In this document: piece after piece, positions 44,201 through 51,776 of the stretch
Layout of the letters: each line of letters begins with the position of its first letter
Position numbering within the stretch: position 1 is the first letter of the stretch
Source of the DNA: Desulfuromonadales bacterium
GTDB lineage: Bacteria; Desulfobacterota; Desulfuromonadia; Desulfuromonadales; JAGXHI01
Length of the DNA: 51,911 nucleotides
Direction: 5' to 3'
NCBI GenBank assembly: GCA_024636295.1
Contig: JAGXHI010000044.1
Location: forward strand, 1-51,911
Program-made: the position numbers and the translations under genes
The notes under the pieces: generated by a model
What the model saw: only the letters and a program-made list of their open reading frames with translations
Databases searched by the model: none
What the model was told of the DNA's origin: nothing

Positions 44201-45761
44201 AATGTTCCGCCTCCCGCTCCCGATCGATTGCCGGATTGGTGACCACCGCCACCTGTTCCTTGAAGAAGTCGGACAGGTTCTGGCGGGAAGATGATAGCGC
44301 CGCCAGGGGTCCGTCATAACCCAGGGAAGCGATCGGATCCTCACCACTTCTTGCCGCTTCCGCGAGAACGCGAGTATCGCTGCTTCTCCAGGCGAAGGCG
44401 CCGAGAAGATTCTCCGTCACGTAACGGCCGCTTTTGCGAAAGAGTTCCGATTCCCGGATGGATGTTTCCGAAAGGCCGACACCGGGAATCACCTTCTTCA
44501 GGTGTGCGACCGGATCCGTACGCCGGCGAAAGTTTCGTAAAACCTCCTGGCGCATAAGATCATGTTCCAGAACACGGATGGTTTCTTCTCCCTCCAGTTG
44601 GATTCCCATCTTCTCGCCCGGAGCGAGGGGTTTGGGGTCCGAGAGAATTTCCTCCTGGGGAACCACTCCCGTTTCCGAGGAGGCGAAAAACTCCTTTTCG
44701 GTTTCCCCGAACCACAGGGGGCGCAGGCCCATGGCGTCCACGCTGAACACGCAGCTGTTTTCATGGCGGGCGATGATTGCAGCAGGGCCCTGGGCGCTGG
44801 CGGCAAAGGTCCGCCGGAAAAAAGAATACATTGCCCGGAGGTCCTCGGGAAACTGGTCCGCCTCGCTGAAGATGGGCGGGAAGACCATCTCCATCGCCTC
44901 AAAGAGAGTCAGGCCGCACCGGCAGATCAACCCCTCAAGGGTCCTGTTGAGATCCTGGGAATCGCTTCCTCCCGGGGGAAGGGGAATGCCCATCATGCGG
45001 GCTTCTTCCCTCAGTCGTGCAATGGTGTTGATCTCGCCGTTATGTCCGAGAAGCCCGAAGGGCTGGGCGCGCATCACATTCGGGAGAGTGTTGGTGGAAA
45101 AGCGGCTGTGTCCGAACGTAATGGCCGAGAAGAAGTCCCGGTGTTTCAGCTCCGGATAATAGCGGGTCAGAAGTTCCGGTGCGCCCTGAAGCTTATAGGA
45201 GGCCACATGAGAAGAGAGGGAGGCGACGTGTACGGGGAAATCGGTCTCGATGCCCAGATGCAGGTCGTAGAGCCGCTCTGGTGTTTTTTTTGATTCGGCG
45301 CTAAGGAGGGCAATCTGCCAGAAAAGCGGTTCGCTTCCGCGGGCTGCGCTTGAAAGGATTTCGCTGCGCACCGGGCCCGGCTTCTCCAGAAGAACGCTCA
45401 TTCCCGCCTCCTCGAACCGGGCGAGAATTTTTTCCTGCAGGCCCGGGTCGCTCTCCAGGGCATCCCTTGGAACGAGCAGATGTCCGAGAGCGAAATCCGG
45501 AGAGGCGGCCAGATCGGGAGAACGACCGTTTTTACCGAGGTACCCCCGCCACAGTTCCCGGGGGATATCCGAGAGGATTCCGCATCCGTCCCCTTCTCCG
45601 CCCACTTCACCCGCCCGGTGCCCCATCTTGATCAGCGCTTCGATGGTTCTCCGCACGTTTCCGTGGGTGGGCCGCGCTTCCTTGTTGATGTAGCAGATGA
45701 TGGCGCAGGCATCTCGCTCGTCGGAGATCAGATCGGTGGGATCGGGATTTGATGGAATCAT
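41211..45761 (-). CDS. gltB: Large glutamate synthase subunit, divergent type
   Basis: 1516 residues. It has the layout of GltB: Ntn glutaminase domain, central domain, FMN-binding synthase domain (about 800-1220) and GXGXG repeat domain (end). The nucleophile is probably Cys19 in SDERDACAIICYIN, after an 18-residue propeptide; the motif differs from the usual DSCGVGF. The synthase domain has VGQGAKPGEGGHLPG, VKVPAVAGIGTIAMG and the iron-sulfur site GCTACRGCHLDTCHAGIATQ, where C-x5-C-x4-C is kept and one extra cysteine is added. It makes glutamate from glutamine and 2-oxoglutarate. No gltD follows, so the electron donor is elsewhere. A gaaggagaaa site and promoter precede it. Confidence 0.93.
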   Translation of the reverse strand: MIPSNPDPTDLISDERDACAIICYINKEARPTHGNVRRTIEALIKMGHRAGEVGGEGDGCGILSDIPRELWRGYLGKNGRSPDLAASPDFALGHLLVPRDALESDPGLQEKILARFEEAGMSVLLEKPGPVRSEILSSAARGSEPLFWQIALLSAESKKTPERLYDLHLGIETDFPVHVASLSSHVASYKLQGAPELLTRYYPELKHRDFFSAITFGHSRFSTNTLPNVMRAQPFGLLGHNGEINTIARLREEARMMGIPLPPGGSDSQDLNRTLEGLICRCGLTLFEAMEMVFPPIFSEADQFPEDLRAMYSFFRRTFAASAQGPAAIIARHENSCVFSVDAMGLRPLWFGETEKEFFASSETGVVPQEEILSDPKPLAPGEKMGIQLEGEETIRVLEHDLMRQEVLRNFRRRTDPVAHLKKVIPGVGLSETSIRESELFRKSGRYVTENLLGAFAWRSSDTRVLAEAARSGEDPIASLGYDGPLAALSSSRQNLSDFFKEQVAVVTNPAIDREREAEHFSTRIHLGPRPAYRGRTRGAIVLETPLLTGGSRLEETLDEERTAARAFGGCSLEALLGHFAGLGPRRYRVLSCALRRKESVPTALERLCRDASSAIGNGAELLLLDDSVAFSPGNAFLDPFLAVAAVHRFLRERRNGRGESLRRMASLVVRSGALRNLHDLAFAFGMGADALCPYLMWELAARESKGVEKLYSVLHKGLEKVISTMGTHEIGGYGKYFASIGLAPEIAGIFETRNFFGSKSGGMTFVRLEKDQRERGTIARNRKKINVPVQFRLYPRIWKMVGAVAKMEENYADLSRLIRQLERENPLAIRHLLDFRFDEHPVIDPEEVDASVEGHDLPILFSAMSFGSQGETPFRIYAEAAKRLNIICMNGEGGEIVDMLGRYRRNRGQQIASGRFGVHMDLLNSADFLEIKVGQGAKPGEGGHLPGFKVTRKIADARNAAVGVGLISPSNNHDIYSIEDLAQIIEELRTANPRARISVKVPAVAGIGTIAMGIAKAGADIITISGYEGGTGAARKHAIKFVGLPAEIGVSEAHRMLSESGLRHKVEIWADGGARSGRDVVKFMLLGADRVGFGTLPMIVIGCTACRGCHLDTCHAGIATQVESAEEAKRRGLKRFVPRVLENGIIYETTFFRALGQEIRVLTAKLGFRRTRDLVGRADLLIQARGGDRLDLENLLRPVSPGEVPVQAGQDNVRIIRKPLNYLTSLISALVAEAFDQGEDRVRYDDFNISSSDRAIGTYLAGTMTRGYHDKRFGREKEVLLHLHRDSIPGNGLGAFNIPGIKIQVEGGAQDGVGKSALGGKIVILKGENRQGHRVGGSVGKGLAYGAQGGLFIVQGNADSRTCVRLSGADVILGGRIRRPLDDVPGHCASRANLKGFAFEYMTAGRAVVLGDPGPWICSGMTGGAVFCHLDSEMGMTREALRRRLARGARVEIRDPDEEDIAGIGELLLIYHRELLHSHQIEEADWVEQVLSRARTGFVKIVPEGGAVRPPLATE

Positions 45762-45805
45762 CCGAGTTTCTCCTTCGGTATCTCATTAAAAGGGAGCTTA
45801 TCTTT

Positions 45806-45833
45806 ATTGTAACCGATAAGCGTCCGGAGACAA
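45806..45833 (-). promoter_or_regulatory. Promoter of gltB
   Basis: On the minus strand TTGTCT (45833-45828), 16-bp spacer, TACAAT (45811-45806), about 45 bp before the gltB ATG. Confidence 0.5.
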
Positions 45834-45861
45834 TATACGCTCTGGCTCTACAATGGGGAGA

Positions 45862-46449
45862 CTACAGAAAGGTTTTTGTAATCAGAACCAGGCTGGTCGG
45901 GTAGAAGGAAACGGCGATTATCACGAGCAAGCCGTCATGCGCCACCAGGGCCAGTCCAAAAATGGCGAGTGCCGCGCCCGCGGTTGTGGCGGCGAAGGGA
46001 AGCAACTCCAGCGGCGGCATTGTCAACGCCACCAGAATTGCCAGGACCGAAACCACGTAAATGGCGCTATTCTGTGTGAGCGCCCTCAGGCGCGGCCGAA
46101 TAAGTCGATCGACCGATCGGGCGACCGGGCGCAGAAAAAGCAGCGCACGTTCAAATTTCGCCTGAGAAACAGACCGCCGAAGCACCCATTGCGGCACCCA
46201 GAAATGGCTGCGTCCCAACAGAATCTGACCGGCAGTGACCAGCACCATGATGCTGATCGTGGTCGGCATGCCCGGGATGCCGCTGAGAGGAGAGATGGCA
46301 ATAAGGCCTGCCAGGAGCAGCAACGCTCCAAAGGAGCGTTGTCCGGCAGCTTCGAGCATGACCCCGATGGTAATCCGGTCCTTGCCCCTGCAGCTCTCCT
46401 CCAGGCGATCCAGCAGCGTCTCGAGATTGGTGGCCTGAACGTCTCCCAT
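45862..46449 (-). CDS. ExoD family membrane protein
   Basis: The frame is open from 46482; I favour the ATG at 46449 (MGDVQATNLE), because ggagag lies 8 bp before it. About 195 residues, with membrane segments near 40-60, 62-80, 140-160 and 170-190. LLLAGLIAISPLSGIPGMPT and LLGRSHFWVPQWVLRRSV are ExoD-type blocks (exopolysaccharide synthesis, ExoD). In rhizobia ExoD affects exopolysaccharide and alkali tolerance; the mechanism is unknown. It ends 101 bp before gltB, same strand. Confidence 0.85.
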   Translation of the reverse strand: MGDVQATNLETLLDRLEESCRGKDRITIGVMLEAAGQRSFGALLLLAGLIAISPLSGIPGMPTTISIMVLVTAGQILLGRSHFWVPQWVLRRSVSQAKFERALLFLRPVARSVDRLIRPRLRALTQNSAIYVVSVLAILVALTMPPLELLPFAATTAGAALAIFGLALVAHDGLLVIIAVSFYPTSLVLITKTFL

Positions 46450-46482
46450 GAGCATCTCTCCGGAACTCGAAAAATTACCCAC

Positions 46483-46511
46483 ACTCTAGCAGTTTTCAAT
46501 GCGGTGTCCAA
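46483..46511 (-). promoter_or_regulatory. Promoter of exoD-like gene
   Basis: On the minus strand TTGGAC (46511-46506), 17-bp spacer, TAGAGT (46488-46483), 35-40 bp before the favoured start. Confidence 0.5.
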
Positions 46512-46636
46512 CGTCCGTACTCGGTACGGTGTATTGCTGGCGGGGTTGGCCGCTGCCCGGAAATGGACATCAGCGGCAGCGGATATGGCGGGGGATCCCC
46601 GTCGGCGCCAGCCGATTGCGGGAGGCGGGATTGATC

Positions 46637-46837
46637 TTATTGCGGTTTTCCGATCGCTCTGATCCGGCTGACCTGGCCGTCGCTGAGCCGCACCTTGATT
46701 CCTCGCGTATGAACAGGTGCGCTGGTGAGAATATCCTTGACCACTCCCCAGGTCAGCCTGCCGCTGCGCTGGTCCTTCTTCAGTACGATTCCGACGTCCA
46801 TGCCGGACTTGATCTCGTTGCGGTTTTCTCCTGCCAT
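46637..46837 (-). CDS. ywbE: YwbE family protein
   Basis: 66 residues. IKSGMDVGIVLKKDQRSGRL, GVVKDILTSAP, HTRGIKVRLSDGQVSRIRAI are the YwbE (DUF2196) pattern. Function is unknown; the small beta-rich fold may bind nucleic acid. A clear caggag-like site is not seen (aatggcaggag overlaps the start). It stands alone between exoD and the ABC-F gene on the same strand. Confidence 0.88.
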   Translation of the reverse strand: MAGENRNEIKSGMDVGIVLKKDQRSGRLTWGVVKDILTSAPVHTRGIKVRLSDGQVSRIRAIGKPQ

Positions 46838-46895
46838 TTCATCCTCTGAAGAAGCGGTCTCGCGAAAGCGCGAAGAACAGGAATCTTTTTACAGC

Positions 46896-48521
46896 TCAAC
46901 TCGCATGTGCATAAGAGAGCTCGTCCCGCTGCCGTGCCACTTCGGCGTTTTCCAGATACTCCTCGAAGCTCATTGTGCGGTCGATGACCCCTCTGGGTCC
47001 GAATTCGACGATGCGGTTGGCCACGGTCTCGATGAACTGCTGATCGTGGGAGGTGAAGAGGATGACCTCCTCGAAGGCGATCAGGCCGTTGTTAAGGGCG
47101 GTGATCGATTCGAGATCGAGGTGGTTGGTCGGCTCATCGAGGATCAGTGCATTGGCCCCTTTGAGCATCATCCGCGCCAGCATGCAGCGAACCCGCTCGC
47201 CGCCGGAGAGCACACGGGTCTTCTTGGTCGCCTCATCACCGGAAAAGAGCATCCGTCCGAGAAAGCCGCGGGCGAAGGTCTCGCCGTCACAGGGGGGAAA
47301 CTGACAGAGCCACTCGATCAGATTGAGATCGTTGTCGAAATAGCTGCTGTTTTCCTTGGGGAAGTAGGCCGGGGTGATGGTCACTCCCCAGCGGTAGCTC
47401 CCGGCATCGGGCTCCAGTTCGCCATTGATGATCTGGAACAGGGTGGTCTTGGCCAGGCTGTTTTCCCCGACGAACGCGATCTTATCTCCCTTGTTGACGA
47501 AAAGATCCAGACCGCCGAAGATCTCCACGCCGTCGATCTTCTTGTGCAGTCCCTTGATCTCCAGGATGATGTCGCCGCAGGCGCGCTCGGGCTTGAAGAC
47601 CACGAAGGGGTATTTGCGGGAGGAGACCGGCAGCTCCTCGACGGTGAGCTTCTCCAGAAGCTTCTTGCGTGACGTCGCCTGCTTCGCCTTGGAGGCGTTG
47701 GAGGAGAAGCGCTGGATGAATTCCTTGAGCTCGTTCGCCTTTTCCGTGATCTTGCGGTTCTCGTCCTGCTTCTGCTTGAGGGTCAACTGGCTCGCCTGAT
47801 ACCAGAAATCGTAGTTGCCGACGTAGATCGTTATCTTGCCGAAATCGATGTCGGCCACATGGGTGCAGACCTGGTTCAGGAAATGGCGGTCATGGGAGAC
47901 GACGATCACGGTATTCGTGAATCGAAAAAGGAAATCCTCCAGCCAGGCAATCGATTTGAGGTCAAGATGGTTGGTCGGTTCGTCGAGCAGCAGGATATCG
48001 GGGTTGCCGAAAAGAGCCTGGGCCAGAAGCACCCGCACCTTGTCCCCGGCTTCCAGCTCCTTCATTCGCCTGTGCCGCAGCTCCTCGGGTATACCGAGCC
48101 CGTTGAGCAGTACCGCGGCTTCGGACTCCGCCTCGTAGCCGTTCATCTCGGCGAATTCCGCCTCCAGTTCGCCGGCGCGGATGCCGTCGGCCTCGCTGAA
48201 ATCCCCCTTGGCATAGAGGGTTTCCCGCTCGAGCATCACTTTATAGAGGTGTGTATGCCCCATGATTACGGTATGGAAGACCGTCTCCTCGTCGAAGGCG
48301 AACTGATCCTGACGAAGCACCGCAATGCGCTCGCCGGGGCTGACGGCGATCTCTCCCTTGTCGGCCTCGAGCTCACCGGCAAGAATCTTGAGAAAGGTGG
48401 ATTTCCCCGCCCCGTTGGCGCCGATCAGGCCATAGCAGTTGCCGGGGGCGAATTTGATGTTGACGTCCTTGAAAATGGTGCGCTTGCCGTAGGCAAGGGC
48501 GATATTGTTGGCGGTAATCAT
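46896..48521 (-). CDS. ABC-F ATPase (YbiT/YkpA type)
   Basis: 541 residues with two ATPase domains and no membrane part. First Walker A GANGAGKST, Walker B DILLLDEPTNHLDL; second Walker A GENSLAKTT, signature LSGGERVR, Walker B ALILDEPTNHLDL. The first signature is LEAGDKVR instead of LSGGQ, as in the YkpA branch. The linker about 245-300 is rich in Lys and Glu. ABC-F proteins act on the ribosome, for example to rescue stalled complexes or resist antibiotics; YbiT-type members are housekeeping. Its leader has a terminator-like hairpin. Confidence 0.95.
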   Translation of the reverse strand: MITANNIALAYGKRTIFKDVNIKFAPGNCYGLIGANGAGKSTFLKILAGELEADKGEIAVSPGERIAVLRQDQFAFDEETVFHTVIMGHTHLYKVMLERETLYAKGDFSEADGIRAGELEAEFAEMNGYEAESEAAVLLNGLGIPEELRHRRMKELEAGDKVRVLLAQALFGNPDILLLDEPTNHLDLKSIAWLEDFLFRFTNTVIVVSHDRHFLNQVCTHVADIDFGKITIYVGNYDFWYQASQLTLKQKQDENRKITEKANELKEFIQRFSSNASKAKQATSRKKLLEKLTVEELPVSSRKYPFVVFKPERACGDIILEIKGLHKKIDGVEIFGGLDLFVNKGDKIAFVGENSLAKTTLFQIINGELEPDAGSYRWGVTITPAYFPKENSSYFDNDLNLIEWLCQFPPCDGETFARGFLGRMLFSGDEATKKTRVLSGGERVRCMLARMMLKGANALILDEPTNHLDLESITALNNGLIAFEEVILFTSHDQQFIETVANRIVEFGPRGVIDRTMSFEEYLENAEVARQRDELSYAHAS

Positions 48522-48550
48522 AAGTATTGAAATCCTAGGTGGTTATTCGT

Positions 48551-48589
48551 GAAAAAAGAATGAACCGCCGAGGATGACCCGGCGGTTCA
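48551..48589 (-). terminator. Terminator-like hairpin in front of the ABC-F gene
   Basis: On the minus strand tgaaccgccg pairs perfectly with cggcggttca (48589-48580 with 48570-48561) and is followed by ttcttttttc. It ends only 30 bp before the ABC-F start, so either it closes a transcript from the EamA remnant or it is an attenuator in the ABC-F leader. A possible promoter lies upstream (see next feature). Confidence 0.75.
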
Positions 48590-48598
48590 CGGTATGTC

Positions 48599-48628
48599 TT
48601 TATAGCACTAAACAGGGAATGGAGTAAA
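48599..48628 (-). promoter_or_regulatory. Possible promoter upstream of the hairpin
   Basis: On the minus strand TTTACT (48628-48623), 18-bp spacer, TATAAA (48604-48599). Weak -35. The start would fall just before the hairpin. Confidence 0.35.
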
Positions 48629-48658
48629 GGTTTCCCCTGCTTTATCCCTCGGGACCGG

Positions 48659-49090
48659 TTACGGATGTCGCGTGGCGAAGAAAATGCCCGAATAGATCAG
48701 CGCCAGGCCGAAGGCATGGAAGCCTGGAAGGATTCGCCCAGGAAGAGGATCGACATGAGGCTGCCGAAAACCGGCATCAGGTGAATGAAGAGACCGGCAC
48801 GGTTGGCTCCGACGAGCTCGACCCCTCGGCTGAAGCAGAGGGAGGAGACGATGGAGGGGAAGATCGCGACATAGATGATCGCCATTACCGCGGCCGGCGA
48901 AAATTGAAGACCCGGGCCAGCGACGGTTTCCCAGGCGAAAAGGGGGAGCAGGATCAGGGATCCGATGGCGAAGGTCACCTTTACGAAGCTGAGGGGATGG
49001 ATCGGGGGCCACTTGTGAAGCAGCACGGAATAGCCACAGTGGCGCCCCGACTTTTTGACGCCAATGTAGCGGATAGGCGTCGGGATCGCA
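48659..49090 (-). pseudogene. EamA/DMT transporter remnant, truncated and frameshifted
   Basis: One frame gives YSVLLHKWPPIHPLSF, AIGSLILLPLFAWE, AVMAIIYVAIFPSIVSSLCF and PVFGSLMSILFLGESFQ, typical of the second EamA repeat. The ending FHAFGLALIYSGIFFATRHP lies in another frame; deletion of one base near 48724 explains the shift. The first EamA repeat (about five membrane segments) is missing; upstream sequence does not match it. The gene is therefore most likely dead. It is in the decayed zone with two other remnants and an inverted-repeat element. Confidence 0.8.
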
Positions 49091-49206
49091 ATCTTTACCT
49101 GTCGCATTTGGCTCGGATGCAAGGGCATCAAGGCGATCAGACAAAAATGGATTGGCGGCAGCGGCATCGGTATGTTAAGAAGACGGATTCACCTCAATCC
49201 CCCTTG

Positions 49207-49365
49207 TACCCTGTCACCCATAGGATTTCGAGGGATTGCGTGGGGCTTTGACGTGTCAGCAAGGCGCGATTTCTGGTGCCTAGCCGTAGCTAAACAGCTG
49301 AAATCGGAACGTAGCTGACGCGGCAAAGAACAAGCAAGGTGCGAAAGATTATGGGTGACAGAGTA
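49207..49365. mobile_element. 159-bp inverted-repeat element (MITE-like)
   Basis: taccctgtcacccata at 49207-49222 is matched by tatgggtgacagagta at 49350-49365, 15 of 16 bases in inverted order. The similarity continues inwards at a lower level (tttcg, ttgc, ctttg.cg.gtcagc, cgattt), so the whole stretch folds as one long imperfect hairpin. No coding capacity. The right end contains the ATG at 49351 that could start YqaA. A second copy was not found in the window. Confidence 0.6.
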
Positions 49366-49377
49366 CTGGATGCCCGT

Positions 49378-49833
49378 ATGGAAACGATCCTCACCGACCA
49401 CGGACTTCCCGCCCTGCTGCTGCTGAGCTTTCTCGCCTCCACGCTCATCCCCCTCGGGAGTGAATGGCTTCTGGCCGTTCTTCTGCTCAAGGGGTTCGAT
49501 CCCCTCCCGGCCGTCGCCGTTGCTACCCTCGGGAACACCCTCGGGGCTCTGACCACCTACGCCATCGGCCTCTGGGGCGGCCCGCTCCTTATCCGTCGGG
49601 TGCTGCGGATCGATGAGGCCTCCCGGCAGAAGGCCGAGCGCGTCTATGCACGCTTCGGGATCTGGTCGCTTCTTTTCTCGTGGCTTCCGGTGATCGGAGA
49701 TCCACTTTGCCTGGCCGGCGGAGTCTTGCGCGTCGGCATCCGGCGCTTCCTCCTGGTGGTGGCCCTTGGCAAGCTGGCTCGGTATGCGGCAGTGGCGGTA
49801 ATGGTGCTGGAAGGTGGGAAGCTGATGGCGTGA
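49378..49833 (+). CDS. yqaA: YqaA family membrane protein (DedA-like)
   Basis: From ATG 49378 151 residues; the frame is open from 49339. LLLSFLASTLIPLGSEWLLA, ATLGNTLGALTTYAIGLWGG and SWLPVIGDPLCLAGGVLRV with LGKLARYAAVA are the YqaA pattern (VTT/SNARE-associated family). Four or five membrane segments. DedA relatives help lipid carrier recycling and membrane energy state; YqaA itself is uncharacterised. ATG 49351 is also in frame but lies within the end of the inverted-repeat element. No ribosome site is clear for either start. Confidence 0.85.
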   Translation: METILTDHGLPALLLLSFLASTLIPLGSEWLLAVLLLKGFDPLPAVAVATLGNTLGALTTYAIGLWGGPLLIRRVLRIDEASRQKAERVYARFGIWSLLFSWLPVIGDPLCLAGGVLRVGIRRFLLVVALGKLARYAAVAVMVLEGGKLMA

Positions 49834-50149
49834 CCCGGCGATTTTTTCCGCTCTCACGGCGAAGCATATCAATTGTATTTTTTATCGTAATCGAAATCGC
49901 TATCCTAATCGAAATCGGATTGCAGACTATCCGTAGGGTATGACATCTTCCTTGATAGCTTTTCGATTTCGATGGCTATCCCGATTTCGATCTAGATTCT
50001 GGAAGAGGTGAGTTTTTTAGGTGAAGAGGATCTTGACGGTGGGGGTTCTTATAGTGGCGATTTTGATGCTGAAAACAGTCCTGTAAGGTTGATTATGGCA
50101 GAAATTATCATGGATTCTTTTTGGATTACAGCGAGTTGGCTTGGTCCGA
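49834..50149. other. Gene-free region with ATCGAAATCG inverted repeats
   Basis: Holds the repeat arms 49890-49917 and 49964-49991 and nothing else recognised. AT content rises here. Confidence 0.45.
49890..49991. repeat. Inverted pair of ATCGAAATCG doublets
   Basis: Left arm: atcgaaatcg, 8 bases (ctatccta), atcgaaatcg (49890-49917). Right arm: cgatttcgat, 8 bases (ggctatcc), cgatttcgat (49964-49991). Each 10-base unit is the reverse complement of its partner. The 46 bases between the arms are not repeated. Confidence 0.6.
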
Positions 50150-50359
50150 CCCTGGGATAACGTACAGGGAGCCCATTTCACCCCGGAGACTCTTCTTGTC
50201 CGGTATAAGTGCAAAGACATCGCGGAGGTGCTTGCCATGACCGTCAACCAGGCGGCCGAATTCTTCACGGCACACTCCAAGATCCATACTGCACTGACCC
50301 TGCTGCAGGACGTGGGACTCGGGTACCTGACCCTTGGCCAGCCGAGCCCGACGGAGTGA
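50150..50359 (+). pseudogene. UvrA (excinuclease A) fragment
   Basis: About 65 residues match a stretch of UvrA: NVQGAHFTPETLLVRYKCKD, IAEVLAMTVNQAAEFF and LLQDVGLGYLTLGQPSPT. In intact UvrA the last piece continues into LSGGE, but here a stop comes after one more residue. The zinc finger cysteines before it are replaced (WDNV where CDVC is usual). Start and end of the parent gene are missing. It is a decayed or laterally left fragment and should not be active. Confidence 0.8.
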
Positions 50360-50442
50360 TGGGCGACTATCCTCACAGGCTGCTCGAAATCGCTTCGAAA
50401 GGACGAAAGAGGTGAATTTCAGATCTTGTCCGAAACCGAAGC

Positions 50443-51501
50443 TCAAGAACCGTCCCCTTCTGACGCGAGCCGCCTTGTCTGACGGGCTGCCGAATTACGG
50501 AGGCGTACCGAAGGTTCTGGGTGGGCCGGCAGCACGACCCTTCCTGAAGGTTTCAGGAGGGATTCGAAAAACGCGATCGTCTTGATCAATCCGTCTTCCA
50601 CCCCAACTTTCGGCTCCCAACCCAGCCGCCGCCTTGCGAGAGTAATATCGGGTTTTCGCTGCCTCGGATCGTCTTGGGGAAGCGGCCGGAAATTCAATTC
50701 CGACCGGGAGCCGGTCAGTTTCAAAATCAACTGGGCGATTTCGAGAATGGAAAATTCGGTCGGATTGCCCAGGTTGATGGGTCCGGTGAAATCGTCTCCG
50801 CTCGCCATGAGATCGAGAATTCCGTCTACCAGATCATCCACAAAGCAGAATGACCGTGTTTGGTTCCCGTCACCGTAGATCGTCAGGGGCTCCTCCAGAA
50901 GCGACTGGATGATCAGATTGGAAATTACCCGTCCGTCTTCCGGATGCATTTTCGGCCCATAGGTATTGAAGATACGCGCCACCTTGATTGGTATTCCATG
51001 CTGGCGGTGGTAATCAAAAAAGAGTGTTTCCGCACACCTCTTCCCCTCATCATAGCAGGAGCGCATCCCGACAGGGTTCACGTTCCCCCAGTAATCCTCC
51101 GACTGCGGATTCACCAACGGGTCGCCATAGACTTCGCTGGTTGACGCCTGAAAGATCCGGGCCTTCACCCTTTTTGCCAATCCCAGCATGTTGATGGCCC
51201 CGGAGACGCTCACCTTGCAGGTCTGAATGGGATCGAACTGATAGTGAATGGGGGAAGCCGGGCAGGCGAGGTTATAGATTTCATCCACCTCGACATATAG
51301 AGGAAAACAAATGTCGTGTCTCAAAATCTCAAAGCGAGGGCTGGAAAAAAGATGAGCGATATTGGATCTACGGCCGGTGTAGAAGTTGTCCACACACAGG
51401 ACCTCGTGTCCTTCCCCCAGGAGGCGCTCACAGAGATGGGAACCCAGGAAACCCGCTCCTCCGGTCACCAGTATCCTTTTGACGAAATCGTAGTTTTTCA
51501 T
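50443..51501 (-). CDS. UDP-glucuronate decarboxylase (UXS type)
   Basis: 352 residues from ATG 51501, preceded by gaggagacc; the frame is open to 51555. A short-chain dehydrogenase/reductase with NAD loop [11 protein letters not shown], the active-site Ser-Thr-Ser-x-Val-Tyr (STSEVYGDP) and catalytic Lys in YDEGKRCAE (YxxxK). [15 protein letters not shown] and [12 protein letters not shown] mark UXS, which makes UDP-xylose from UDP-glucuronate for polysaccharides. The last 35 residues ([20 protein letters not shown] and onward) exceed the usual end and may be a read-through extension. An envelope or exopolysaccharide role is likely. Confidence 0.93.
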   Translation of the reverse strand: MKNYDFVKRILVTGGAGFLGSHLCERLLGEGHEVLCVDNFYTGRRSNIAHLFSSPRFEILRHDICFPLYVEVDEIYNLACPASPIHYQFDPIQTCKVSVSGAINMLGLAKRVKARIFQASTSEVYGDPLVNPQSEDYWGNVNPVGMRSCYDEGKRCAETLFFDYHRQHGIPIKVARIFNTYGPKMHPEDGRVISNLIIQSLLEEPLTIYGDGNQTRSFCFVDDLVDGILDLMASGDDFTGPINLGNPTEFSILEIAQLILKLTGSRSELNFRPLPQDDPRQRKPDITLARRRLGWEPKVGVEDGLIKTIAFFESLLKPSGRVVLPAHPEPSVRLRNSAARQTRRLASEGDGS

Positions 51502-51776
51502 GGTCTCCTCTGACTGCCCTTCTGCTGGCTCTGCTGACAAAACGATAATCTCCACAAAATAAAAGCCTTCTATACAATATTTCTTATTTCTTTGTCATAT
51601 TGGCTATTTAGTTCGACCCCGCATTTGCGCATTTGCGAAAAATTCAATCTAATGTCCGACTCCGTATGCCATGCAGTCGTGGTAAAGTGCGGATAAAATG
51701 CTTATATATAGCTAGCCTCCAGTTTGCTCACATTGAATAAAGCGGGTAGACAAATGGTGTTAAAACTTTCGGCTCG
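51502..51776. other. AT-rich gap upstream of UXS gene
   Basis: No gene is seen. The minus-strand promoter for the UXS gene should be here, but I find no clear boxes. The far end adjoins the transposase fragment, so part of it may be the end of an insertion sequence whose inverted repeat I could not place. Confidence 0.35.
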
